DNA of 64,000 nt, taken from VAZQ01 sp963739385 (GTDB lineage Bacteria; Pseudomonadota; Alphaproteobacteria; Rhizobiales; Xanthobacteraceae). Positions 25,053 through 34,336 of the stretch are shown in pieces. Position numbers and translations under genes: made by a program. The stretch's first letter is position 1. Each line of letters begins with the position of its first letter. The stretch is taken from contig CAVUAI010000063.1 of the NCBI GenBank assembly GCA_963739385.1, positions 109,482 to 173,481 of the forward strand. The letters are read 5' to 3'. The notes beneath the pieces were generated by a model. That model saw only the letters and a list, made by a program, of their open reading frames with translations. It ran no database searches and was not told the origin of the DNA.

Positions 25053-26038
25053 GACGGCGCGAGTTCATCACGCTGCTCGGCGGCGCGGCGGCGGCGTGGC
25101 CACTTGCGGCGCGCGCGCAGCAAAAGCCGATTCCGCGACTCTGTTTTCTGACGTTCGATCCGGGTACCTTGCGGACGCGATCGCCACGATTTGATGGGTT
25201 CTTCCAAGGTCTTCAGGACCTCGGGTACGTGAACGCACGCAACATCGAAATCAGTTATCTTTCCGCAGATAATAACGGCGATCGTTTTCCCGCGTTGATT
25301 GACGAATGCTTAAGTCTCAGGCCGGACGTTATCGCTGTCACGACCACGCCAGCGGCGCACCTTTTGAAGAAAGTAACCCGCGACATCCCCATTGTCATGG
25401 TAGCTCTGGGAGACCCTCTCGGGACCGGGCTAGTCGATAGCCTTTCAAGACCTTCGGAAAACATCACCGGGATGTCGCTGATGGTGCCTGAGATGGCGGT
25501 CAAGCGACTTGAGCTGCTTAAGGAACTCGTGCCCGGGATCTCCCGGGTGCTCGTGCTGTCTTTCCTCGCCGATCCAATTGCACCGATACAGGTGAAAGCG
25601 CTGGAGGGAGCAGCCCCTTCGCTGGGTGTGACCCTGCTAGTACAGGATATTCGGACGGCCGATGACATACCTGCCGCATTCGAGGCTGCAAGCCGAGCGC
25701 GTGCCGAAGGAGCTCTCATAACTGAGGAGAGCATGTTCATTGTTCATCGCGCCCGGGTTACAGAACTCGCGGCTCGGCACAAGTTGCCCGCCGTGTATCC
25801 CTTCCTACTGCCTGTTACCGATGCCGATGGCCTGATGGCTTACACGGTGAAGGCTCCTGCACTTCATCGAAACGCCGCCGCATACGTCGACCGGGTTTTG
25901 AAGGGGGCCAAGGTTGCCGATCTTCCTGTTCAGCAGCCGACGCAATTCGAGCTTGTGATCAACCTCAAGACCGCCAAGGCGCTCGGCCTCGACGTACCAC
26001 CGACTTTGCTCGCCCGCGCCGACGAGGTGATCGAATGA
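25049..26038 (+). CDS. ABC substrate-binding protein, module 14
   Basis: A 329-residue divergent module: KPIPRLCFLTFDPGTLRTRSPRFDGFFQGLQDLGYVNARNIEISYLSADNNGDRFPALIDECLSLRPDV replaces the common first-lobe blocks. The hinge is MVALGDPLGTGLVDSLSRPSENITGMSLM, with PSEN in place of PGGN, a change in the most conserved loop. Second lobe EGALITEESMFIVHRARVTELAARHKLPAVYPFLLPVTDADGLMAYTV also departs from GGLMSYG. Leader and joining blocks are normal. Confidence 0.88.
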   Translation: MRRREFITLLGGAAAAWPLAARAQQKPIPRLCFLTFDPGTLRTRSPRFDGFFQGLQDLGYVNARNIEISYLSADNNGDRFPALIDECLSLRPDVIAVTTTPAAHLLKKVTRDIPIVMVALGDPLGTGLVDSLSRPSENITGMSLMVPEMAVKRLELLKELVPGISRVLVLSFLADPIAPIQVKALEGAAPSLGVTLLVQDIRTADDIPAAFEAASRARAEGALITEESMFIVHRARVTELAARHKLPAVYPFLLPVTDADGLMAYTVKAPALHRNAAAYVDRVLKGAKVADLPVQQPTQFELVINLKTAKALGLDVPPTLLARADEVIE

Positions 26039-27021
26039 GGCGCCGCGAGTTCATCACGCTGCTCGGCGGCGCGGCGGCGGCGTGGCCCATCGCGCCGCGC
26101 GCGCAGCAGGCGGGGATGCCAGTGATCGGGTTGCTCCATCCCACATCACTTGAGGCGTTCTTTGACCGTCTGCGCGGATTCCGTCAGGGCCTCAAAGACA
26201 TCGGCTATGTCGAGGGCGAGAACGTGACGATCGAATACCGCTGGGCGGAGGGGCAATACGATAGACTGCCGGAGCTGGCGGCCGAATTAGTGCGCCGACG
26301 GGTTGCGGTGATCGTCGCGACCGGAGGCCCCCCGGCGGCGTTCGCGGCCAAGGCGGCAACCACGACGATCCCCATCGTCTTTCTGGTGGGCGACGACCCG
26401 GTCAAGCTTGGTCTCGTTGCTAGCCTCGCCCGGCCGGGCGGCAACGTGACGGGGATCAATTTTTTCGCGGTCGAGTTGGCGGCAAAGCGGCTGGAACTCC
26501 TACGCGAGCTGGTGCCCGGGGTCACCCGTATTGCCGTGCTCGTCAATCCGGCCAGTGCCGAGGTCACCGAGTCTACGTTGAGAGACGTTGAGACGGCTGC
26601 TCGCGCCATCGCGCCACAAATGCAAATTTTCAACGTCACCAGCAGCCGCGAGATCGATGCGGCCTTCGCAACCCTGGTGCGCGAGCGGGTCGATACGGTT
26701 TTCGTGAGCTCCGGTTCCTTCTTCACCGATCGGCGTGTCCAGTTAGTCCTCTTGGCCACGCGGCATGCGATCCCAGCGATATATCCGTTTCGTGACTTTG
26801 CCGAAGCCGGCGGGCTTATGAGCTACGGTGCGAGCCTGACAGATGCCTATCGTCAGGTCGGTGTCTACGTCGGCCGCATCCTCAAAGGCGCTAAGCCAGC
26901 GGACCTACCGGTCGCGCAGTCGACGAAGTTCGAGTTGGTCATCAACGCCCAGGCGGCCAGGGTGCTTGGTCTCACCATCCCGCCGACCCTGCTCGCCCGC
27001 GCCGACGAGGTGATTGAATGA
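26035..27021 (+). CDS. ABC substrate-binding protein, module 15
   Basis: A 328-residue member of the common subfamily with close matches to consensus: PVIGLLHPTSLEAFFDRLRGFRQGLKDIGYVEGENVTIEYRWAEGQYDRLPELAAELVRRRVAVI, GDDPVKLGLVASLARPGGNVTGINFFAVELAAKRLELLRELVPG. The leader carries AWPIAPRAQQ. Its first lobe is nearest to module 30925 (SPDGFVDRLRGFRQGLKDTGYVDGEN). All blocks intact. Confidence 0.9.
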   Translation: MRRREFITLLGGAAAAWPIAPRAQQAGMPVIGLLHPTSLEAFFDRLRGFRQGLKDIGYVEGENVTIEYRWAEGQYDRLPELAAELVRRRVAVIVATGGPPAAFAAKAATTTIPIVFLVGDDPVKLGLVASLARPGGNVTGINFFAVELAAKRLELLRELVPGVTRIAVLVNPASAEVTESTLRDVETAARAIAPQMQIFNVTSSREIDAAFATLVRERVDTVFVSSGSFFTDRRVQLVLLATRHAIPAIYPFRDFAEAGGLMSYGASLTDAYRQVGVYVGRILKGAKPADLPVAQSTKFELVINAQAARVLGLTIPPTLLARADEVIE

Positions 27022-27998
27022 GGCGACGCGACTTCATCGCGCTGCTCAGCGGCGCGGCGGCGTGGCCGCTCGCGGCAAGGGCGCAGCAGCCGCCGACGCC
27101 AATAGTCGGGTTTCTGAGTGCCAGATCGTCCGCCGACTCTGCGGGCCTCTTGATCGCCTTCCACAAGGGTCTCAAAGAGGCGGGTTATGTCGAGGGTCAG
27201 AACGTCGTCATCGACTACCGCTTTGCGGAGGGTCAATACGATCGGCTGCCAGTGCTGGCGGCGGACCTGGTTAATCGACAGGTGGCGGTGATCGCCGCAA
27301 TCAGCGGTACGCCTGCGGCACTCGCAGCAAAGGCTGCGACTACGATTATCCCGATCGTGTTTGCGAATGGGGCGGACCCGGTCGCATCCGGCCTAGTACC
27401 GAACCTGAACCGGCCAAGCGGCAATATTTCGGGCGTAACCTTTCTCGCCTCGGAAACGATACCGAAGCGACTGGAGGTGCTCCACGAGCTCGTGCGCAAC
27501 GCTCATATCGTCGGATATCTTGTGAATCCGATCAATCCGATTACCGAAGGCGAAATTAAAGACACCGCGGCCGCCGCGCACGCGCGGGGGCTTCAACTCT
27601 TGGTACATAGCGCCAGCACCAAAGACGCAATTGATGAGGGGTTCGCGACGTTCGTGCAGCGGCGCATCAGTGCGCTAATAATCGGCAACGATACGTTCCT
27701 CTCCGGCCGCAAAGAACAAATCTTCACACTCGCCGCGCAGCATGCAATTCCCACGATCTACTATGAGCGTGAGTTCGCAGCAGCCGGGGGCTTGCTATCC
27801 TATGGAACCGACTTTGCTGATTCCTATCGTCAGGCTGGCATCTATGTAGGTCGAATCCTCAACGGCGCAAAACCAGCAGACTTACCGGTACAGCAGCCAA
27901 CGAAGTTCGAACTCGTGATCAATCTCAAGACCGCAATGGCGATGGGTCTCGCAGTTCCGCCGACTTTGCTTGCCCGCGCCGACGAGGTGATCGAATGA
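27018..27998 (+). CDS. ABC substrate-binding protein, module 16
   Basis: A 326-residue protein. The joining block here reads GACGAGGTGATTGAATGA with one synonymous change. The leader is MRRRDFIALLSG with three alanines instead of four. First lobe FLSARSSADSAGLLIAFHKGLKEAGYVEGQNVVIDYRFAEGQYDRLPVLAADLVNRQ; hinge NGADPVASGLVPNLNRPSGNISGVTFLASETIPKRL. The unusual LVHSASTKDAIDEGFATFVQRR and FLSGRKEQIFTLAAQHAIPTIYYEREF segments mark the second lobe. Confidence 0.89.
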   Translation: MRRRDFIALLSGAAAWPLAARAQQPPTPIVGFLSARSSADSAGLLIAFHKGLKEAGYVEGQNVVIDYRFAEGQYDRLPVLAADLVNRQVAVIAAISGTPAALAAKAATTIIPIVFANGADPVASGLVPNLNRPSGNISGVTFLASETIPKRLEVLHELVRNAHIVGYLVNPINPITEGEIKDTAAAAHARGLQLLVHSASTKDAIDEGFATFVQRRISALIIGNDTFLSGRKEQIFTLAAQHAIPTIYYEREFAAAGGLLSYGTDFADSYRQAGIYVGRILNGAKPADLPVQQPTKFELVINLKTAMAMGLAVPPTLLARADEVIE

Positions 27999-28977
27999 GG
28001 CGGCGCGAGTTCATCACGCTGCTCGGCGGCGCGGCGCAGCGTGGCCGCTGGCGGCAAGGGCACAGCAGCCCGAGCGGATGCGGCGGATCGGCGTGCTCAT
28101 GACCACGGACGATGCCGAAGGGCAGGCCCGCATGGGAGCGTTCCTGCAAGGCTTGCAGCACTTGGGCTGGGTCGATGGCCGCAACGTGCGGATCGAGGCG
28201 CGCTGGACCGTCGGCAAGGCCGACAACGTCCGCAGATACGTGGCTGAATTGGCCGCGCTCGCGCCGGATGTCATCGTGGCCACTGGCAGCGCATCCGTGG
28301 GGCCGTTGCTACAGACGACCCACGCCATCCCGATTGTGTTCGCGCAAGTCGTCGATCCGGTCGGCGCTGGGTTCGTCGAGAGCTTGGCGCGGCCGGGTGG
28401 GAATGCGACCGGATTTACCCAATACGAGTATGGCATCAGCGCAAAATGGCTTGAGCTACTCAAGGAGATCGCGCCCAGTGTGACCCGCGCGGCAATCCTT
28501 CGTGATCCCGGCATTACGGCCGGCATCGGCCAGTGGGCCGCCATCCAGACGGTGGCGCCGGCGCTCGGGGTGGAGTTGCGCCCGGTCGACGTGCGCGATC
28601 CCGGCGAGTTTGAGCGCGCGGTCGCGGCCTTCGCGCGCGCCTCGAACGGCGGCCTGATCGTAACCGGGAGTGGATCGGCGACGGTTCATCGTCAAAGGAT
28701 CATAATGCTGGCGGCGCGGCACAAGCTGCCCGCGGTCTACCCCTTCCGCACTTTCGCCGACGACGGCGGCCTGATTTCCTATGGGCCTGATACCATCGAC
28801 CAGTTCCGGCGCGCCGCCGGCTACGTCGACCGCATCCTCAAAGGCGAGAAGCCGGGCGACCTGCCGGTGCAGGCGCCGACCAAGTACGAACTCGTGATCA
28901 ATCTCAAGACCGCGAGGGCGCTCGGCCTTGATGTGCCGCCTGCGCTGCTCTCGCGCGCGGACGAGGTGATCGAGTGA
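27995..28977 (+). pseudogene. ABC substrate-binding module 17, leader frameshifted
   Basis: The coupled ATG opens the usual leader, but one G is missing in the GC-rich tract near 28035, so the leader runs out of frame. The body is fully open from an internal ATG at 28078 (299 residues, beginning MRRIGVLMTTDDAEGQ, ending LLSRADEVIE). It belongs to the subfamily with APDVIVATGSASVGPLLQ, DPVGAGFVESLARPGGNATG and AKWLELLKEIAP. If the internal start is used the product would be cytoplasmic. A sequencing error in the tract is the alternative. Confidence 0.8.
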
Positions 28978-29942
28978 GGCGGCGCGAGTTCATCACGCTG
29001 CTCGGTGGTGCGGCCGTCACGTGGCCGCTCGCGGCACGCGCGCAGCAGCCGTCCGAACGGATGCGACGCATCGGCATCATCGACGACGCGCCGATGTGGA
29101 ACGCCTTCCGCCAGGGGTTGCGCGACCACGGCTACCTGGAAGGTCAGAACATCGCCTTTGACTACAAATACGCCGACGGAGTGCCCGAGCGGCTTGCCGA
29201 GGCGGCGGCTGAGCTCGTTCGCCGCCCGGTCGACGTCATCGCGACGTACGGCACGCCACCGAGCCGGGCAGCCAAGGAGGCGACGGCGACCATCCCGATT
29301 GTCATGATCGCAATCGGCGATCCGGTGCGAGCTGACCTCGTGGCAAGCATTGCCCGGCCAGGTGGAAATGTCACCGGGAACACCATCCTTGGCCCGGAGG
29401 TAGGCGCCAAGCGGTTGCAACTCTTCAAGGAGGCCGTTCCCACCATCTCACGCATGGCCTTTCTCGTGAATCCGGCCAATGCCTCCAACCTTGCTTACCT
29501 GGAAGAATTACAGATTGCGGCTCCGGCGTTGGGCGTGAAGCTAATCTCCGCGGAGGTGCGCAGTGTCAGCGACTTCGACAGCGCCTTCGCCGCAATGATG
29601 CGGGAGCGCCCCGATGCGTTCATGATGACTGCAGACCCACTTCTCATGCTTCACATCAGGCGGGTTATCGACTTCCTGACGGACAACCGGCTGCCGAGCA
29701 TTTTCCAGAATCGGGACAATGTAGTTGCCGGCGGCCTCATGTCCTACGGAGCGAGCCTGTCCGATCTGTTCCGGCGCGGCGCGGGATACGTACACAAAAT
29801 ATTACAAGGGACCAAACCCGCAGACCTCCCAGTAGAGCAGCCGACCAAGTTCGAGCTGGTCATCAACCTCAAGACGGCCAGGGCGCTCGGGCTGACCGTG
29901 CCGCTAGCGATGCTCGGGCTCGCCGACGAGGTGATCGAATGA
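28974..29942 (+). CDS. ABC substrate-binding protein, module 18
   Basis: A 322-residue protein that starts at GTG because the joining block reads GATCGAGTGAGG. Sister of module 19073: MRRIGIIDDAPMWNAFRQGLRDHGYLEGQN, DYKYADGVPERLAEAAAELV, TYGTPPSRAAKEAT, IPIVMIAIGDPVRADLVASIARPGGNVTGNTILGPEVGAKRL and FAAMMRERPDAFMMTADPLL. Complete, ending MLGLADEVIE. Confidence 0.89.
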   Translation: MRRREFITLLGGAAVTWPLAARAQQPSERMRRIGIIDDAPMWNAFRQGLRDHGYLEGQNIAFDYKYADGVPERLAEAAAELVRRPVDVIATYGTPPSRAAKEATATIPIVMIAIGDPVRADLVASIARPGGNVTGNTILGPEVGAKRLQLFKEAVPTISRMAFLVNPANASNLAYLEELQIAAPALGVKLISAEVRSVSDFDSAFAAMMRERPDAFMMTADPLLMLHIRRVIDFLTDNRLPSIFQNRDNVVAGGLMSYGASLSDLFRRGAGYVHKILQGTKPADLPVEQPTKFELVINLKTARALGLTVPLAMLGLADEVIE

Positions 29943-30928
29943 AGCGGCGCGAGTTCATCACGCTGGTCGGCGGCGCGGCGGCTGCGTGGCCGTTTGGCGC
30001 GCGGGCGCAGCAGCCGGAACGGATGCGGCGCGTCGGCGTGCTCACCAATCTCACCCAAAACGATTCGGAGGGCCGCGCCCGCGACGAGGCGTTCGTGCAG
30101 GGGCTACTGCAATTGGGTTGGACCGAGGGCGGCAACTTGCGGATCGACCGTCGCTGGACAGAAGGTGACGCCGAGCGCGGTCGCCAATATGCGGCGGAGT
30201 TGGTGGCGCTTGCGCCCGACGTTATCCTGACCACCGGCAGCGCCGGGCTCATCCCCTTGTTGCAGGTAACCCGCACTATCCCAATCGTGTTCACTATCGT
30301 TCCCGACCCGGTCGGAGCTGGCTTCGTCGACAGCCTGGCCCGGCCGGGCGGCAACTCCACCGGGTTCGTCCAATTCGAATTTGGATTGAGCGGAAAATGG
30401 CTGGAGTTGCTTAAAGAGGTCGCGCCCGGCGTCACGCGCGTAGCCGTGCTGCGGGAGCCGGGCCTGACCGCGGCGATTGCCCAATTCGCCGCGCTGCAGG
30501 CGGTGGCACCGTCCCTGCGAGTCGACCTCGTGCCGCTCAACTTCCGCGACCCAGCCGATATCGAGCGGACGGTCGCCGCGTTCGTGCGCTCTTCGAACGA
30601 CGGAATGATCGTGACCTCCGGGCCATTGGCGGCTGTCCATCGAGAGGTGATCGTCGCAACGGCGGCCCGCCACAAGCTGCCCACGATCTATGTCTCGCGC
30701 TTCACGGCCCTCGACGGCGGGCTGATCTCCTACGGGCCCGACTTCCGCGACCAATACCGGCGTGCCGCGGGCTACGTCGACCGCATCCTCAAGGGCGAGA
30801 AGCCGGGAGACCTTCCGGTGCAGGCACCCACGAAGTACGAGTTGGTCATCAACCTCAAGACCGCAAAGGGACTTGGCATAGAATTCCCGCCGTCGCTGCT
30901 CGCCCGCGCCGACGAGGTGATCGAATGA
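29939..30928 (+). CDS. ABC substrate-binding protein, module 19
   Basis: A 329-residue intact member of the MRRxGVL subfamily (see 27995, 49288, 52229, 60478): RMRRVGVLTNLTQNDSEGRARDEAFVQGLLQLGWTEGGN, IDRRWTEGDAERGRQYAAELVALAPDVILTTGSAGLIPLLQ, DPVGAGFVDSLARPGGNSTGFVQFEFGLSGKWLELLKEVAPG and AFVRSSNDGMIVTS. It shows what the frameshifted relatives would encode: leader MKRREFITLVGG in frame with the body. Confidence 0.9.
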   Translation: MKRREFITLVGGAAAAWPFGARAQQPERMRRVGVLTNLTQNDSEGRARDEAFVQGLLQLGWTEGGNLRIDRRWTEGDAERGRQYAAELVALAPDVILTTGSAGLIPLLQVTRTIPIVFTIVPDPVGAGFVDSLARPGGNSTGFVQFEFGLSGKWLELLKEVAPGVTRVAVLREPGLTAAIAQFAALQAVAPSLRVDLVPLNFRDPADIERTVAAFVRSSNDGMIVTSGPLAAVHREVIVATAARHKLPTIYVSRFTALDGGLISYGPDFRDQYRRAAGYVDRILKGEKPGDLPVQAPTKYELVINLKTAKGLGIEFPPSLLARADEVIE

Positions 30929-31908
30929 GGCGTCGGGAGTTCATCACGCTGCTCGGCGGCGCGGCGGCTGCTTTGCCACGTGCGGCGCGAGCGCAGCAGC
31001 CGGCGATGCCGGTGATCGGGTTTCTCAACCCTGCATCGCCTGACGGGTTCGTCGACCGTCTGCGCGGATTTCGCCAAGGTCTGAAAGACACCGGCTATGT
31101 CGACGGCGAGAACGTGACGATCGAGTACCGCTGGGCCGAGAATGACATCGAGCGACTTCCGTTGCTGGCGGCCGATTTGGTTCGTCGTCAGGTGAACGTG
31201 ATCGCCGCTTTCGCCGGTGATATCCCTGCACTCGCGGCCAAGGCGGCGACCACGACGATTCCTATCGTGTTCTTGAACGGTGCCGATCCGGTCAAATCAG
31301 GTCTCGTTGCGAGCCTGAATTGGCCGGGAGGTAACGTGACAGGTATAAGCTTGCTCGCAGGCACTGTGAACGCAAAGCGACTGGATTTGATCCGTGAGTT
31401 GGTGCCGCGCGTTGCATTAGTGGCCGTGCTCAATAATCCAATCGTTACGGAAGCCGAGACCCGATTGAGAGATCTCCAGGGGGCGGCGCGTACACTGGGG
31501 CTACGCCTCCTGTTCCAGACCGTCGGGAGCGAGCGCGAATTGGACGCGGCCTTCGCGACTATCGCCGACCAGAAAGCAGGTGCGCTTTTCGTCGATGGGA
31601 ATCCGTTCTTTGTCAGCAGACGCGATCAACTCATCGGGCTCGCTGCACGCCAAATGCTGCCTACGATGTACTTTGAACGCGAATTCGCTGCGGCTGGCGG
31701 TCTGATGAGCTACGGAACCAACTTTGCCGATGCGTATCGCCAAGCCGGCATTTACATCGGCCGGATTCTCAAGGGCACCAAACCGGCCGATCTACCCATC
31801 CTGCAACCTACCAAGTTCGATTTTGTCATCAACCTCCAGACCGCCAAGGCGCTCGGGATCGAAGTGCCGGATAAACTGCTCGCGCTGGCCGACGAGGTGA
31901 TCGAATGA
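30925..31908 (+). CDS. ABC substrate-binding protein, module 20
   Basis: A 327-residue common-type module. Leader has ALPRAARAQQ. First lobe NPASPDGFVDRLRGFRQGLKDTGYVDGENVTIEYRWAENDIERLPLLAADLVRRQ; hinge NGADPVKSGLVASLNWPGGNVTG, where W replaces R in the RPGGN loop. Second lobe FVDGNPFFVSRRDQLIGLAARQMLPTMYFEREFAAAGGLMSYGTNFADAYRQ. Ends DKLLALADEVIE. Confidence 0.9.
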   Translation: MRRREFITLLGGAAAALPRAARAQQPAMPVIGFLNPASPDGFVDRLRGFRQGLKDTGYVDGENVTIEYRWAENDIERLPLLAADLVRRQVNVIAAFAGDIPALAAKAATTTIPIVFLNGADPVKSGLVASLNWPGGNVTGISLLAGTVNAKRLDLIRELVPRVALVAVLNNPIVTEAETRLRDLQGAARTLGLRLLFQTVGSERELDAAFATIADQKAGALFVDGNPFFVSRRDQLIGLAARQMLPTMYFEREFAAAGGLMSYGTNFADAYRQAGIYIGRILKGTKPADLPILQPTKFDFVINLQTAKALGIEVPDKLLALADEVIE

Positions 31909-32885
31909 AGCGCCGCGAATTCATCACGCTGCTCGGCGGCGCTGCGGCGGCGTGGCCAGTGGTTGGGCGGGCGCAGCGGTCGACGTCCGTGATTGGCGTT
32001 CTGAGCGGCTCGTCTCCGGTCGGACTGGAGAATAGAATGGCTAACTTCCGCCGTGGCCTGGCGGAAACCGGCTACGTCGAGGGGCGCAATCTGAGCATCG
32101 AGTCTCGCTGGGCGGAAGAACAGTACGACCGTCTCCCGATGCTTGCGAAGGAACTGGTTGATCGCCGGGTAGACGTTATCTTCGCGGTAGGCGCAGTTCG
32201 CTCTGTGCTCGCGGCAAAGGCCGCAACGTCAGCCATCCCGATCGTGTTCGAGGTTGGGAGCGATCCGCTCGAATTTGGTCTGGTGCAAAGCCTCAATCGG
32301 CCGGGCGGGAACGTTACCGGCGTGAGCACCTTCGGCAGGGAGCTTCTGGCAAAGCGAACCGAAGTGCTGCGCGAACTCATTCCAAAGAACGGCGCCATTG
32401 GCCTTCTGGTCAACCCCCAAAATCCCAACACCAGACCCAGTTTGAGCGAAATGCAAACGCTCGCAAATGCTGGCGGCTGGCCGCTGCTGGTTGGTGAGGT
32501 CAACACCGTGTCCGACCTGGGGCGAGCCTTTGCGAAGCTGGCAGAGCAACGCGCACGCGGAATTGTGCATGCCACCGATGTGATCTTCAGCAGCCTGCGC
32601 AAGCAAATGGTCGCGCTCGCGGCCCAGCATGCTATTCCCGTCATCTTCACGGACCGCGAGACGGTCCAGATCGGCGGGCTGATGAGCTACGGAGGGGATA
32701 TCGCGGAGGCGCATCGGGATGCTGGCGTGATGGTCGGCCGAATTCTGCACGGCGCTAAACCTGCCGATCTTCCAGTGATGCTATCAACAAAAGTGCAGCT
32801 GGTGATCAACCTCAGCACCGCGCGGGCGCTCGGCCTCGAGGTGCCGCCGACCTTGCTCGCGCGCGCCGACGAAGTGATCGAATGA
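31905..32885 (+). CDS. ABC substrate-binding protein, module 21
   Basis: A 326-residue module with leader AAWPVVGRAQR. The first lobe, STSVIGVLSGSSPVGLENRMANFRRGLAETGYVEGRNLSIESRWAEEQYDRLPMLAKELVDRR, and hinge EVGSDPLEFGLVQSLNRPGGNVTG are variants of the common plan. The second lobe is distinctive: GEVNTVSDLGRAFAKLAEQRARGIVHATDVIFSSLRKQMVALAAQHAIPVIFTDRETVQIGGLMSYGGDIAEAHRDAG. The joining block at its end has GACGAAGTGATCGAATGA, a weaker ribosome site. Confidence 0.89.
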   Translation: MKRREFITLLGGAAAAWPVVGRAQRSTSVIGVLSGSSPVGLENRMANFRRGLAETGYVEGRNLSIESRWAEEQYDRLPMLAKELVDRRVDVIFAVGAVRSVLAAKAATSAIPIVFEVGSDPLEFGLVQSLNRPGGNVTGVSTFGRELLAKRTEVLRELIPKNGAIGLLVNPQNPNTRPSLSEMQTLANAGGWPLLVGEVNTVSDLGRAFAKLAEQRARGIVHATDVIFSSLRKQMVALAAQHAIPVIFTDRETVQIGGLMSYGGDIAEAHRDAGVMVGRILHGAKPADLPVMLSTKVQLVINLSTARALGLEVPPTLLARADEVIE

Positions 32886-33865
32886 GGCGGCGCGAGTTCA
32901 TCACGCTGCTCGGCGGTGCGGCGGCGGCGTGGCCGGTCGCGGGGCGCGCGCAGCAGTCGGCGTTGCCGGTGATCGGGTTCATGAATACCGCATCGCCCGG
33001 ACCGTTCGCTAACCTAGTGGCCGCATTCCGTCAGGGGTTGGAGGAAACCGGCTATGTCGAGGGGCGGAACGTCTCGATCGAATATCGCTGGGCAGAGGGC
33101 AGGTACGATCGGTTGCCTTCATTTGCAGCAGAGTTGGTTGGTCGTCCAGTGACTGTGCTTGTGGCGACGGGCGGTGAGCCGGCGATTCTCGCGGCAAAAA
33201 CGGCAACGACCAGCATTCCGATCGTGTTTGCCACCGGTGCCGATCCGGTCGCCCGCGGCTTCGTCGCCAGCTTCAGCCGGCCGGGCGGCAATATTACCGG
33301 AGCAACCCAACTGACCACTGCACTTTCGGCGAAACGGATAGGGCTTCTGAGGGAGCTTGTTCCGAATGCCGACCCGATCGGAGTGCTCGTTAATCCATCT
33401 TTCCCGGCGTCCGCCGACGTCGTCAAAGATGCGCAGGAGGCCGCGTCGCAACTCGGCGTTCGGCTGGTGCTCCTGAATGCGCCGACGGAAAGCGAATTCG
33501 AGCCTGCCTTCGTTACTTTCGTTCGAGAGAGAACGCGCGCGCTGATGGTCGGGGCCGATCCATTCTTCAACAGCCGGCGCGATCAGCTGGTTGCGCTGGC
33601 AGCGCGTTACGCCATGCCGGCGATCTATGAATGGCGCGAATTCGCCGCCGCCGGTGGTCTCATGAGCTACGGCACGCGCCTGTCCGACGCCTATCACCAG
33701 ATCGGCATTTATTCCGGCCGAATTCTCAAAGGCGAGAAACCGGGCGACTTGCCAGTTGTTCAGGCGAGCCGGTTCGAGTTCGTCCTTAATCTCAAAACAG
33801 CGAAGGTACTTGGCCTCGAAGTACCTCCGACTCTGCCCGTTCACGCCGATGAGGTGATCGAATGA
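32882..33865 (+). CDS. ABC substrate-binding protein, module 22 (last of run)
   Basis: A 327-residue protein, the last full module of the second long run. First lobe MNTASPGPFANLVAAFRQGLEETGYVEGRNVSIEYRWAEGRYDRLPSFAAELVGRPVTVLVATGG; hinge TGADPVARGFVASFSRPGGNITG; second lobe MVGADPFFNSRRDQLVALAARYAMPAIYEWREFAAAGGLMSYG. It ends TLPVHADEVIE. Unlike module 8, the ATGA overlap and ribosome site are kept, and an orphan leader follows. Confidence 0.9.
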   Translation: MRRREFITLLGGAAAAWPVAGRAQQSALPVIGFMNTASPGPFANLVAAFRQGLEETGYVEGRNVSIEYRWAEGRYDRLPSFAAELVGRPVTVLVATGGEPAILAAKTATTSIPIVFATGADPVARGFVASFSRPGGNITGATQLTTALSAKRIGLLRELVPNADPIGVLVNPSFPASADVVKDAQEAASQLGVRLVLLNAPTESEFEPAFVTFVRERTRALMVGADPFFNSRRDQLVALAARYAMPAIYEWREFAAAGGLMSYGTRLSDAYHQIGIYSGRILKGEKPGDLPVVQASRFEFVLNLKTAKVLGLEVPPTLPVHADEVIE

Positions 33866-33921
33866 GACGGCGCGAATTCATCACGCTTCTCGCCGGCGGG
33901 CAGCAGCGCGGGAAGGCGTAG
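33862..33921 (+). pseudogene. Orphan array leader after module 22
   Basis: A 19-codon frame: MRRREFITLLAGGQQRGKA then stop. The first ten residues are the array leader; a deletion has removed the alanine run and the rest of the module. Three bases later the DHFR-like gene begins. It is the second run that ends in an orphan leader (compare 6520-6600). Confidence 0.8.
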
Positions 33922-33924
33922 GCG

Positions 33925-34320
33925 ATGCCCGATATACGGGCCATGTGCGCCGTCGGTCGGCGCGGTCAGCTCGGCTTGAACGGGCGCATGCCGTGGGAAG
34001 GCGCGAAGGGTGCTGAATACACCGCAGATGTCCAGCGTTTCTTCGAACTGACGCGCGGCCACGTCATCTTGCTCGGCCCCCGGACCTATCGCTCCGTCCC
34101 CGCTTTTGCCCACAAGGACCGCACCGTCGTCGCGATACGCTCCACTGAGCAGCCGGCAGACGTGATTGCCCGCTATCCCGACCGCGTGATCTACATCGGT
34201 GGAGGACCGCCGGTCTGGACCGCCTATGCCCCATTCATCCGCCATTGGGACATCAGGCGGCTGCCCTATGATGGGGAGGCGGACCGGTGGTTCGATCCGG
34301 CGTGGATAGTCGCCGGTTGA
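33925..34320 (+). CDS. Dihydrofolate reductase-like protein (short)
   Basis: A 131-residue protein with DHFR-fold marks: QLGLNGRMPW near residue 15-24 (the GxxGxLPW active-site segment), DVQRFFELTRGHVILLGPRTYRSVP (NADPH-binding helix and loop), and YIGGGPPVW for the late glycine motif. It is about 30 residues shorter than ordinary DHFR and lacks an obvious acidic active-site residue at the usual place, so the activity is uncertain. It follows the orphan leader by three bases and may be co-transcribed with the run. Confidence 0.65.
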   Translation: MPDIRAMCAVGRRGQLGLNGRMPWEGAKGAEYTADVQRFFELTRGHVILLGPRTYRSVPAFAHKDRTVVAIRSTEQPADVIARYPDRVIYIGGGPPVWTAYAPFIRHWDIRRLPYDGEADRWFDPAWIVAG

Positions 34321-34336
34321 GGGGATCGATTTCAGA

